Shown here: positions 51,239 through 61,133 of the stretch, one piece after another | Layout: each line of letters opens with the position of its first letter | Numbering within the stretch: the stretch's first letter is position 1 | Assembly: GCF_964031045.1 (NCBI RefSeq) | Contig: NZ_OZ034994.1 | Location: forward strand, 248,001-312,000 | From: Spiroplasma endosymbiont of Aspidapion aeneum | Lineage (GTDB): Bacteria > Bacillota_I > Bacilli_A > Mycoplasmatales > Mycoplasmataceae | DNA: 64,000 nt | Direction: 5' to 3' | Position numbers and translations under genes: made by a program | The notes under the pieces: model-generated | The model's input: the letters and a program-made list of their open reading frames with translations, nothing else | What the model was told of the DNA's origin: nothing | Database searches by the model: none

Positions 51239-52201
51239 ATGAACAATATTTCAGATATAGACCTTAAGGTAATTTTTGATGCCTTAAATAATAATTGAAG
51301 AAAATTTCAATCAAGTCTTGTTCATGGTAATTTTTTGAACACAATCAAAAAAAACCTAGAGATTGAAACAAATTATGATAAAAGAATTACAGGCTATAAT
51401 ATTGATGACATTATCTTTGATAAAATTGTAGACTTGGATTCTAAATTAAGTGTGGATATTTTATATTCACTTTGTGAAAAAAAATCTAAGAATTGAATTG
51501 TTGGTATCCATACATTTACAGGATGTAAAGAAAAAATGCTTCACAATTTATTATTTTATAAGAAGTTTGGATTTAATATCTTACTTTTTGATCTAAGAGG
51601 CCATAAACTCACAGATAATAATATTTGTACTTTTGGAGTTAAAGAAATAATTGATTTAGAAGTTGTTTTGAAATGGTTGAAATCTAAATTTAAACCAAAA
51701 CAAGTTGGTATTCATGGAATTGATATCGGCGCTTATATAGCAAATAAATTTATACTTTTAAATAAAAATGATATTTATAATTTGGAATTTGTTATTTCAG
51801 ATTCTACATATTATTCATACTATAAATTTATAAAAAAATTAATATTTAAAATGGCAAATAATGATATACCAAAGAACCATAAAAAAAATTTTGATTTTGT
51901 TACAGATGAATATCTTCGATATTGTAAGGAAAAGCATAATATAAATATATCAGATACATCAATATCTAGAACATTAGAAAATACAAAATCAACAGTACCA
52001 ACATTATTTTTTTCCTCAGAATATGATGATATTTCATTAATTAGTGAAAGTCACGAATTTATGTTGAATAGAATTAAATTTGAAAAAAATGATCATTTTT
52101 ATGACCTATGTAATAAAAGCCACGGAATGGGTTTTTATGAGAAAACAGATGAATATATAGATGCTGTCCGTGAATTTTTTAGAATAAATCATTTAATTTA
52201 G
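51239..52201 (+). CDS. Alpha/beta hydrolase homologue lacking the nucleophilic serine
   Basis: A 320-residue paralogue of the hydrolase at 49417; the two share VGIH/VGVH, FDLRGH/FDFRNH, ISDSTYY/VSDSTYY and the C-terminal SEYDD/SKADQ segment. At the nucleophile elbow it has GIHGIDIGAY: Ser160 of the first protein is Asp162 here (codon gat at 51722-51724). An Asp and a His (NKSHGMGF) are still present. It starts at ATG 51239 behind ggggaa, ten bases after the RpiR gene. It is either inactive, perhaps a binding partner or decoy, or works by a different chemistry. Confidence 0.88.
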
Positions 52202-52619
52202 AAACTGAAAACTATTTAATTAAAGAAAAAACTTACAATTATATTTATGTAATTAGATACTTGTCTTATAAATGTCTTAAAACAATAAAAAATAAATATA
52301 TTTCTTTTAATATAATCATAATAAATTGCAATAAAATATTAAAAGAAAATAATAAATAACTAAAAAAAGTAAAAAAAATTTTCAAAAAAGCTAAAATCAA
52401 GTTTATATTTCGTTATAAGATTAATTTTATTAAAAATTTGTAAGAAAATAGTTATTTAATCTTAAAAAAATGTCATTTTTCTTTAAGTTTGGATTTATTC
52501 TATTTAATATTTTTATGTTTAAAATTTAAAAACTTTCACTAATTCTTTTAAATATATAATTAATTAATTTTAATTGATTCTTAAAGGGGGTATAATTATA
52601 TTGTAAAAGAGGTGAAAGA
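52202..52619 (+). promoter_or_regulatory. Upstream region of the pyruvate formate-lyase locus
   Basis: About 420 bases without a gene. A clear -10 tataat at 52591-52596 and ribosome binding site aagaggtgaaag before the pflB ATG mark the promoter. The rest is very AT-rich, with no convincing operator or hairpin. Confidence 0.6.
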
Positions 52620-54710
52620 ATGGGAATAGATCGTTTTAAACAATGAGGCGGTTTCAAAACTGGAGAATGAACTGATAAAGTTAATACCAGGGATTTTATC
52701 CAAAGAAACTACACGCCTTATATGGGAGATGGCTCATTTATTAAAGGTCCAACAAAGGCAACTGATAAATTGTGAGCTAAATTATTAGAAATGGCTAAAA
52801 AAGAGAGAGAAGCTGGCGGTGTTTATGACATCGATACAGATATCGCATCAACAATAATTAGTCATAAGCCGGGTTACATTGATAAGAAACTTGAAAAAAT
52901 AGTTGGTTTGCAAACTGATAAATTATTCAAGCGTGCATTAATGCCGTTTGGTGGAATTAATATGGCTGTACAAGCAAATGAATCATATGGATTTGTTGTA
53001 TCCGATCGTGTAAAAAATATTTTTACAAATTATCGTAAAACACATAACCAAGGTGTTTTTGATGCATATACACCAGATATGAGAGCTATTAGACGTTCTC
53101 ACATAGTAACAGGTTTACCTGATTCTTATGGTCGTGGTAGAATAATTGGAGATTATAGACGTCTTGCGTTATATGGAACTAAGTTCTTAATTGAACAAAA
53201 GATCGAAGATTCTAAATTATTTGATGGCGAAATGACTGAAGCAAAAATTCGTCAAAGAGAAGAAATAACAGAACAAATTAACGCTTTAAAACAAATTGAA
53301 AAACTTGGAGAAATGCATGGATTTGATTTATCTCGCCCAGCTGAAAACTCTCAAGAGGCAATTCAATGATTATATCTTGGTTATTTAGCTGCTATTAAAC
53401 AAAATAATGGGGCAGCTGAATCAATTGGAAGAAATGCTGGTTTTATTGATATTTTTATTGAAAGAGATCTAAAAAATGGTGTTATTACCGAAGAACAAGC
53501 TCAAGAATTAATAGACCATTTAGTTATGAAATTGAGAATTGTAAAATTTGCAAGAACACCTGCTTATAATCAAATTTTCTCAGGTGACCCTGTTTGAGCA
53601 ACTGAATCAATTGGTGGAATGGGACTTGATGGAAGAACACTAGTTACTAAAACAGCGTTTAGAATTATAAATACTTTAGCAAATATGGGACCAAGTCCAG
53701 AACCAAACCTAACAATATTATGATCAAAAAATTTACCAAACGGATTTAAAGAGTTTTGTGCAGACTTTTCAATCAAATATTCATCAATGCAATATGAAAA
53801 TGATGATATTATGAGAACAACTCACGGAGATGATTATGCAATTGCGTGTTGTGTTTCACCAATGAAGGTTGGAAAACAAATGCAATTCTTTGGTGCAAGA
53901 ACAAATTTAGCAAAAACATTACTTTACGCTATTAATGGTGGTATTGATGAAATTTCAAAAGATCAAATTTCACCAAGATTTGAACCAGTTACAACTGGGA
54001 ATGGCCCATTAAACTTTGATGAAGTATGAACTAAATTCGAAAATATGATGGCATGGGTAGCAGACAAGTATGTAAATACATTAAATGTTATCCACTATAT
54101 GCACGATAAGTATTATTATGAATCTGCTGAAATGTGTTTTATGGATACAGATTGCCATAGATTCTTTGCAACAGGAATCGCTGGTTTAAGTGTGGTTGCT
54201 GATTCACTTTCTGCAATTAAGTATGGAAAAGTTACACCAATTCGTGATGAAAAAGGAATTGTTGTAGATTATAAAGCTGAAGGTGATTATCCAACTTATG
54301 GAAACGATGATGACAGAGTTGACTATTTAGCAACAAAAGTTGTTTCAACTTTTATGGATTATATTAGAAAACATGAAACTTACCGTAAAAGTGAACCTAC
54401 AATGTCTGTATTGACAATTACATCAAATGTTGTTTATGGTAAAAACACTGGTAATACACCGGATGGTCGTAAAGCCGGTGAGGCATTTGCCCCAGGGGCA
54501 AATCCAATGCACGGAAGAGACCATTCTGGAGCTGTTGCTTCATTATCTTCCGTTGCAAAAATCCCATTCTGTGATGCTGCAGATGGAATCTCAAATACAT
54601 TTTCAGTTGTACCCAACGCGTTGGGAAAAGGTGAAGATCTAGTAATTCATGGTGAAATTGAATTATCTACCCCAATACCCGAAGAAGCAAAAGTTGGGAG
54701 AAAATGCTAA
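52620..54710 (+). CDS. pflB: Pyruvate formate-lyase catalytic part, without the glycyl radical domain
   Basis: Converts pyruvate and CoA to formate and acetyl-CoA in anaerobic metabolism. The 696-residue protein, read through several TGA Trp codons, matches PflB from the N terminus ([36 protein letters not shown]) through the catalytic cysteine pair C410-C411 ([10 protein letters not shown]) to [17 protein letters not shown]. It then ends in [16 protein letters not shown] and lacks the final part with the RVSGYAV glycyl loop. That missing part is encoded 67 bases downstream as its own gene. E. coli PflB is 760 residues; here 696 plus 78 gives 774. The main subunit alone cannot be active by known chemistry. 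Confidence 0.93.
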
Positions 54711-54728
54711 TTTTAGTAAATTAGCATT
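54703..54728 (+). promoter_or_regulatory. Perfect hairpin overlapping the pflB stop codon
   Basis: Eleven-base stem aatgctaattt/aaattagcatt with loop tagt, covering the TAA of pflB. There is no T-run, so it is more likely a stability or processing element than a full terminator. Downstream, aaattat (54741-54747) could be a -10 box, and gaggttaaacctc just before the ribosome binding site (54751-54763) could form a small hairpin. Confidence 0.6.
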
Positions 54729-54777
54729 GTATTAGTGATAAAATTATATAGAGGTTAAACCTCAGGAGGAACAAATT

Positions 54778-55014
54778 ATGACAGATCAAAAAGTAAGTAA
54801 CTTAGTAAATATGATTGACGGATATATGGGAAAAGGTGGATTCCACATCAACGTTAACGTATTAGACAGAGAAGTTTTAAGAGACGCTCAAGTAAACCCT
54901 GAAAAATATCCACAATTAACAATTCGTGTTTCAGGATATGCAGTTAACTTTGTAAAATTAACAAAAGAACAACAAGAAGAAGTAATTTCAAGAACATTCC
55001 ACGAAGCAATGTAA
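54778..55014 (+). CDS. Separate glycyl radical domain of pyruvate formate-lyase (GrcA/YfiD-like)
   Basis: A 78-residue protein corresponding to the C-terminal end of Pfl[53 protein letters not shown]. Gly53 in RVSGYAV is the radical site that the activase PflA modifies. In E. coli the stand-alone YfiD/GrcA domain repairs oxygen-cleaved PFL; here the main PflB has no such domain, so this protein must complete the enzyme in trans. It has its own strong ribosome binding site (aggagga), its own ATG, and possibly its own promoter. The separate gene could allow more of this oxygen-sensitive piece to be made. Confidence 0.93.
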   Translation: MTDQKVSNLVNMIDGYMGKGGFHINVNVLDREVLRDAQVNPEKYPQLTIRVSGYAVNFVKLTKEQQEEVISRTFHEAM

Positions 55015-55080
55015 TTAATCACTTGTTATAAAAACAAAAAAGTCTTAAAAACAAAAAAGCAATCAAAGGGAAAGAGATAT

Positions 55081-55857
55081 ATGTGTAGCAATAATACTAC
55101 TATAGGATATTATTCAAGTTATGAGACATTTGGCGCTGTAGATGGCCCAGGAGTTAGATTTGTATTATTCTTACAAGGGTGTTTATTGAAATGCAAATAT
55201 TGTCACAATCCTGAAACGATTGCTTTTTTGCGTGATAATCCCATAACAGTTGATGAGGTAATTGAACACTATAAGAGAAATATTTCATTCTATAAAGAGG
55301 GAGGTATCACTTGTTCTGGCGGTGAACCAACAGCACAAATTGACTTTTTAATTGATTTATTTAGAAAAGCCAAAGAAGAAGGTATTCACACTTGTGTTGA
55401 TACATGCTTGGGCACATTTAACGGTGAATCTCCTACCCTATTAGAAAAGTGAGATAAATTAATAAAATTAACAGATTTATTTATATGTGATGTTAAACAT
55501 ACAGATAATCAAAAACATATCGACCTTACAACAAGGCCAAATGAAAATATTTTAGAAGGTATTAAATATATTGATTCTAAGGGAACTAAAACCTGAATTA
55601 GACATGTTTTAGTACCAGGTTATACAGATGATGATGAGAATCTTAATGCTATAGGTGAATTTATAGCGGGTTTGAAGAATATGGAAAGATTTGAGATTTT
55701 ACCATATCATAACATGATGATTCCAAAATATGAAAACCTAAAAATGAAATTTTATTTAAAGGATGTAGAACCACCAAGTAAAGAATATGTTCAACAATGT
55801 AAAGCAATTATTAACAAAGCATATACTATGAGAAAAGAATTAAAGGAAGGCGCTTAA
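55081..55857 (+). CDS. pflA: Pyruvate formate-lyase activating enzyme
   Basis: Radical-SAM activase that abstracts hydrogen from the glycine of the PFL radical domain. The 258-residue protein has the [4Fe-4S] motif C34-x3-C38-x2-C41 (CLLKCKYC), the start IGYYSSYETFGAVDGPGVRFVLFLQGC, and ITCSGGEPTAQ (SAM-binding GGE motif), CVDTC, ICDVKHTD, and WIRHVLVPGYTDD (W by TGA). It lies 66 bases after the glycyl radical domain gene, behind aaagaga, and two bases before adhE. Confidence 0.96.
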
Positions 55858-55858
55858 A

Positions 55859-58477
55859 ATGAGTAAAGTAACTGAATTAATAGAAAAGGCAAGAGTTGCT
55901 GTTGAAACATTTTCAACATTTTCTCAAAAGCAAGTTGATAAAATTTTTAAAGCAGCAGCATTAGCTGCAAATGAAAATAGAATTCTCCTTGCAAAAATGG
56001 CAGCGGAAGAAACAAAGATGGGAATATTTGAGGACAAGATTCTTAAAAACCACGTAGCAAGTGAATTTATTTATAATAAATTTAAAGATCTACAAACTGT
56101 TGGATGTTTCTATAAGGATATTCCAAGTGGGATATCTAAAGTTTATGAACCCATTGGTGTAATTGGTGCTGTTATCCCAACAACAAACCCAACCTCAACA
56201 GCAATATTTAAATCATTAATAGCTTTAAAAACAAGAAACGCAATAATCGTTTCGCCCCATCCATCAGCTAAGAATTGTACAAAGGCCGCCGTTGATATTG
56301 TTTATCAAGCAGCGATAAAAGCTGGAGCACCAAAAGATATATTAGCTTGTATTGAAGAACCAACATTGACAGATACACAAGAACTTATGACAAACGCAGA
56401 TACTATTCTAGCAACTGGTGGTCCAGGAATGGTAAAAGCTGCATATTCAAGCGGTAAACCAGCTATTGGAGTTGGTCCAGGAAACGCACCTGCTATAATT
56501 GATGAACTTGCAAATATTGATATTGCAACATCTTCAATTATTCAATCTAATGTATTTGACTGTGGGGTAATTTGTGCAACTGAAAACTCTGTTATTGTAT
56601 TAGAAAAACAATATGATGCTGTAATTAAATTATTTGAAAGTAAAAATACATATATTGTTAGAAAAAAAGAAGAAAAAGAAAAATTCGAAAAAGCAATGTT
56701 TAGAAAAGATGCCTATGGTGTTTTAGATGCTAGCCTTGTTGGTAAGAAAGCAACTGATGTTGCTAAATTGGTGGGAATAACAGTTCCCGAAACTACACAA
56801 TTTATCTTAGTAGAAACACAAAAAACATCTCACGATGAACCATTAGCCCATGAAAAGTTATCAACATATGCCTCAATTTACAAGGCAAAAACATTTGATG
56901 AAGCAATTGAAAAAGCACAAGATTTACTACAAATGGGAGCAGGTCATACTGCCAATCTTTGAACTGATCCATCAATTAAACTTGGAAATGAACATGTGGA
57001 AATTTTCCAAGAAAAATTAAATGCAGGAAGATTATTAATAAATTCTCCTTCATCACTAGGAGGGGTTGGAGATATTTATAATTTCGCTCTTGATCCTAGT
57101 TTAACACTTGGATGTGGAAGTAAGGGTGGAAATTCAATCTCAACTAATGTTGGGCCATTAAATTTATTAAATATTAAAACTGTTGTAGAAAGAAGAGAAA
57201 ATATGCAATGAGTTAGATTACCTGAAAGAGTTTACCATAAATTTGGTTGTCTTGAGGAAGCTTTACAAGATCTTAAAGAATTAGAAATTAAAAGAGTTTT
57301 TGTTGTAACAGATAAAGTTATTAGCGAATTATATGGTGAAAGAGTCTTTAAAGTACTTAGAGATTTAAAAATAGATTTTACAATTTTTGATAGTGTAGAA
57401 CCAAACCCAATGTTATCAACAACCATGAGAGCTGCAAATGAAGTTAAAAAATATAAACCTGATGCAATTATTGGTTTTGGTGGAGGTAGTTCACTAGATG
57501 CTGCAAAATTAATGTGATTAATTTATGAAAATGAAGCTGAAGAAATTGCTTTTAAAGATTTAGCTGTAACGTTTGCAGATATTCGTAAACGTATTGTTAA
57601 ATACCCAAGAACAGGTAAAAAATGTAAAATGATTTCAATTCCAACAACATCAGGAACAGGTTCTGAAGTAACTCCGTTTGCTGTTATTACCGATGATGCA
57701 ACACACGTAAAATACCCATTAGCAGATTACTCTTTAACACCAAATATTGCAATAGTTGACCCAAGCTTAACTATGACATTACCAAAACAAGCAACAAATG
57801 CACCTGCACTAGATGCTCTAACACACTGTTTAGAAGCTTATACATCTGTTATGTCAACAGAATTTACAGATGGTTATGCTGTTCAAGGAGCAAAAAACAT
57901 CTTTGAATACCTACCAGAAGCTTACAATAAAGGTACACAATTATCACGTGAAAAAGTGGCAAACGGTGCAACTATGGCAGGTATGGCATTTGCCAACGCA
58001 TTCCTAGGATTAGTTCACTCAATGAGTCATAAAGTTGGGGGAGAACATGGTGTAATACATGGATGTGCCAATGCAATTTTATTACCATATGTTATTCGTT
58101 ATAACTCTGCTTGTCTTGTAGAAGGTGGTCAACAAGCTTATTTCTCACAATATACAACTCAAAATACATTAGAGAAGTATGCGCAAATATCAAAAGAATT
58201 AGGATTTAAAGGAAAAAGTCAAGAAGAATTAGTTGATTCTCTAATAGATAACGTTATTAAATTAACCAAATCTGTAGGATTGCACGCTAACTTTAAAGAT
58301 TATGGTGTTGATGAAAAAGCTTTCCTTGCAACATTGGATACTTTATCAGAAGAAGCCTTCGATGATCAATGTACAGGAGCAAACCCTAGATACCCAATGG
58401 TAGAAGATATAAAACAAATTTATTTAGATGCCTATTATGGAAAACCTGTTAAAAAATTAGCCGGTTCTAAGAAATAG
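55859..58477 (+). CDS. adhE: Bifunctional acetaldehyde-CoA/alcohol dehydrogenase
   Basis: AdhE reduces acetyl-CoA to acetaldehyde and then to ethanol, reoxidising two NADH. The 872-residue protein has an N-terminal aldehyde dehydrogenase half with the catalytic C239 in [12 protein letters not shown] and the NAD region [11 protein letters not shown], then a C-terminal iron alcohol dehydrogenase half ([67 protein letters not shown] with metal-binding His). TGA Trp codons occur at both halves. It follows pflA by one base and precedes pta. Confidence 0.97.
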
Positions 58478-58492
58478 TTAGTGTTTTAAATT

Positions 58493-59500
58493 ATGTATTC
58501 AATAGAAGAAATAAAAAATATTCTCATTACTCAATACAATAATAACAACAAGTTTACAATAATTTTCCCAGAAGGTGAAGAAGATAAAATAGTTTCTATT
58601 TCTAGAACTCTTGTAGACCAACAACTTTGTAAAGGTTTAGTTTTTTATCAAAAAAAGGAAAACATTCCCCATGATTGTGGAAAGCGTGAAAATTTGTCGT
58701 ATGTTATAATTGAAGAGGAAACAGAATTACTAGATAAATTTGCAAATCAATTATTCGAGATGAGAAAGGGTAAAGTTACCCAAGAAGATGCTAAAAAATT
58801 GGTATTACTTCCAAACTATTTTGGTGCAATGTATATTTATAATAAAATGGCAGATTGCATGTTGAGTGGATTAAGAACCACAACAGCAGATGTTATTCGC
58901 CCAGCCTTACAAATAATCAAAACACGTAGTGATGTTGGTGTTGCTGCTAGTGCAATTATTATGAAATCTGCTTCAAATGAATTTATATTCGCAGACTGTT
59001 CTTTAAATCTTGACCCAATAGCAACTGAATTAGTATCAATTGCTAAACTAAACAATGAATTTGCTAAATTCTGCGGTATTGATAAACCGGAAGTAGCATT
59101 ATTAAGTTACTCAACATTTGGTTCTGGCCAAGGAGCAAGCCCAAAAAAAGTTGAAGAGGCTGTTGAACAACTTAGTAAGGAAAAGGATCTATATTATGGT
59201 CCAATTCAATTTGATGCTGCAGTGGATAAAGATGTTAGATTTAAAAAAGCACCAAAATTAAAAGCGCTTAAACAATCCCCAGATGTATTTGTATTTCCAA
59301 ATCTAGATTCTGGAAATATTGGTTATAAAATATTACAAAGAATGGGTGGTTTTAATGCCTTTGGTCCGTTCATATTAGGTTTAAATCAACCAGTAAATGA
59401 CCTTAGTCGTGGTTCTACATATGATGATATATACGGAGCTGCTATTATCACTTTATACCAAGCCTATATGGCCCAGATTAGTCAGAAAGGAAAAAAATAA
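58493..59500 (+). CDS. pta: Phosphate acetyltransferase
   Basis: Pta turns acetyl-CoA and phosphate into acetyl phosphate. The 335-residue protein is the short form without the N-terminal DRTGG domain. Landmarks: IIFPEGEEDKI, ADCMLSGLRTTTADVIRPALQIIKT, SSFxxxx-like segment VGVAASAIIMKS, VALLSYSTFGSGQGASPKKV, PIQFDAAVDKDV, VFVFPNLDSGNIGYKILQRMGGF and the C-terminal LNQPVNDLSRG. ATG 58493 has only a weak ribosome binding site (tagtgt). The stop codon directly abuts ackA. Confidence 0.97.
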   Translation: MYSIEEIKNILITQYNNNNKFTIIFPEGEEDKIVSISRTLVDQQLCKGLVFYQKKENIPHDCGKRENLSYVIIEEETELLDKFANQLFEMRKGKVTQEDAKKLVLLPNYFGAMYIYNKMADCMLSGLRTTTADVIRPALQIIKTRSDVGVAASAIIMKSASNEFIFADCSLNLDPIATELVSIAKLNNEFAKFCGIDKPEVALLSYSTFGSGQGASPKKVEEAVEQLSKEKDLYYGPIQFDAAVDKDVRFKKAPKLKALKQSPDVFVFPNLDSGNIGYKILQRMGGFNAFGPFILGLNQPVNDLSRGSTYDDIYGAAIITLYQAYMAQISQKGKK

Positions 59501-60676
59501 ATGATTTTAGTTGTAAACCCTGGAAGTAGTTCAATAAAATTCAAAATATTTAATGTAAAAGACCAAGAAATTGCTCAAGGTTTAGCTGAACGTATTGGAG
59601 TGGATGGAGTACTTACAATTAAATATGGTGAAAAAAAGTTTGAGGAAAAATATAACTTTAAAAACCATACATTAGCTGCTAAAGAAATAATAAACAACCT
59701 TTTAAATCTAAAAATAATTACTAAATTAGATGATATATTAGGTGTTGGATATAGAATTGTTCATGGTGGAAAAAAATTAGATAGACCAATCTTAATAGAT
59801 GATAATGTATTAAAGGAAATGAATGCTTGTATTGATTTAGCACCATTACATAATAAAGCTGCGATGGTAACAATTGAAGCATTTAGAAATGTGTTACCAA
59901 AAACTAAATTTGTAGGGTGTTTTGACACATCTTTTCACGCGACAATTCCACAAGTAAATCACTTTTATCCGATTAATTGAGAGTATTATGAAAAATATGA
60001 TGTAAAGAGATATGGTTTTCACGGAATAAGTTTTGAATTTATTACAGAAAAAATGAAGTCAATTTTAAAAAAAGATAATGTTAACCTAATCATTTGTCAT
60101 ATTGGTAATGGTGCTAGTTGTTGTTGTGTGAAAGATAATAAATCTTTTGATACAACAATGGGATTTACTCCATTAGCTGGTCTTATGATGGGAACTCGAT
60201 CTGGTGATGTAGACCCATCAATAATAAGTTATATGGCAGGTAAAAAAAATACAACTGCTCACGAAATTGTTGATGAGCTTAACAAAAAATCTGGTTTACT
60301 AGGTGTTAGTAGTGTAAGTTCTGATTTTAGAGATGTAACCCAATCTTTGGAAAAAGGAGATAAAAAAGCGAAGTTAGCTTTTGATATTTATAAAAAAAGA
60401 ATATCAGATATTATTGTAAATTATGCTAATCAATTAGATGGAAAAGTTGATGCAGTCATTTTTACTGCAGGTGTTGGTGAAAACTCTTATTTATTAAGAG
60501 AAGAAGCAATAAAAAATGTGAAGATAATTGGTCTTGAAATAGATTCAAATGAGAATAAAAAATCATATGATGACTTTACAAAAATATCATCAGCAAAATC
60601 TGCTTATCCTATATATGCTGTTAGAACCGATGAGGAACTAATGATTTGTAGTTCAACTAAAAAAATTATAAAATAA
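59501..60676 (+). CDS. ackA: Acetate kinase
   Basis: AckA makes ATP and acetate from acetyl phosphate. The 391-residue protein starts MILVVNPGSSSIKFKIF, has VGYRIVHGGKK, FDTSFHATIPQ, YGFHGISFEFI, CHIGNGASCCCVKD, GLMMGTRSGDVDPSI and FTAGVGENSYLLRE, all ASKHA-family motifs. TGA in INWEYYE is Trp. The ATG immediately follows the pta stop, behind aaagga. Together with pta it provides substrate-level ATP from the acetyl-CoA made by PFL. Confidence 0.97.
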
Positions 60677-61133
60677 TAATTTTAATTTATTAATGTATTT
60701 TGTCAAATTACAATGCGATTTTATTAAATTTAATGTCATTTCTGCAAAGAGATGACATTTTATTTTTAAAATCAGAATATTTTGGATTTATATTCCTTTT
60801 TTCATTATTGGTCTACTTAGAGCGATTCAATCTTTTTGATATATTTATTAATATCTTATTTAAATAGTTTTATCAAATCTTATATCAATAGAAAAAAGAG
60901 TAATCCTAATTAAATAGATTTTATTAAGTGTACAAAATGTTTTTTTATTATTGTGTAAATAAGAGATCATATTAGCCAATTAAGTTTTATCTATTTCTAT
61001 TTATTCTTTATATTTTTTTAATTTTTTATAAAAAAAAGATTTATATAAAAAAATATGCTATAATTAAAAAAATAATTGTTATTCATCATTTCTATCAAGA
61101 ACACATTAACAAAAAATATTTGATTTAGAAAGT
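60677..61133. other. Spacer between ackA and lipoprotein gene
   Basis: Holds the ackA terminator and, near 61062, a tataat-like -10 for the lipoprotein gene. Otherwise AT-rich without a gene. Confidence 0.55.
60732..60767 (+). terminator. Intrinsic terminator of the fermentation locus
   Basis: Twelve-base stem aatgtcatttct/agagatgacatt (one G-U pair) closed by a gcaa tetraloop, followed by ttttattttt. Confidence 0.9.

Noticed and set aside
54650-54800. Frameshift or sequencing error explaining the two pfl pieces
   Set aside because: There are 67 noncoding bases, a stop in the upstream extension of the second frame at 54739-54741, a perfect hairpin and a strong ribosome binding site. No connecting coding sequence exists in any frame.
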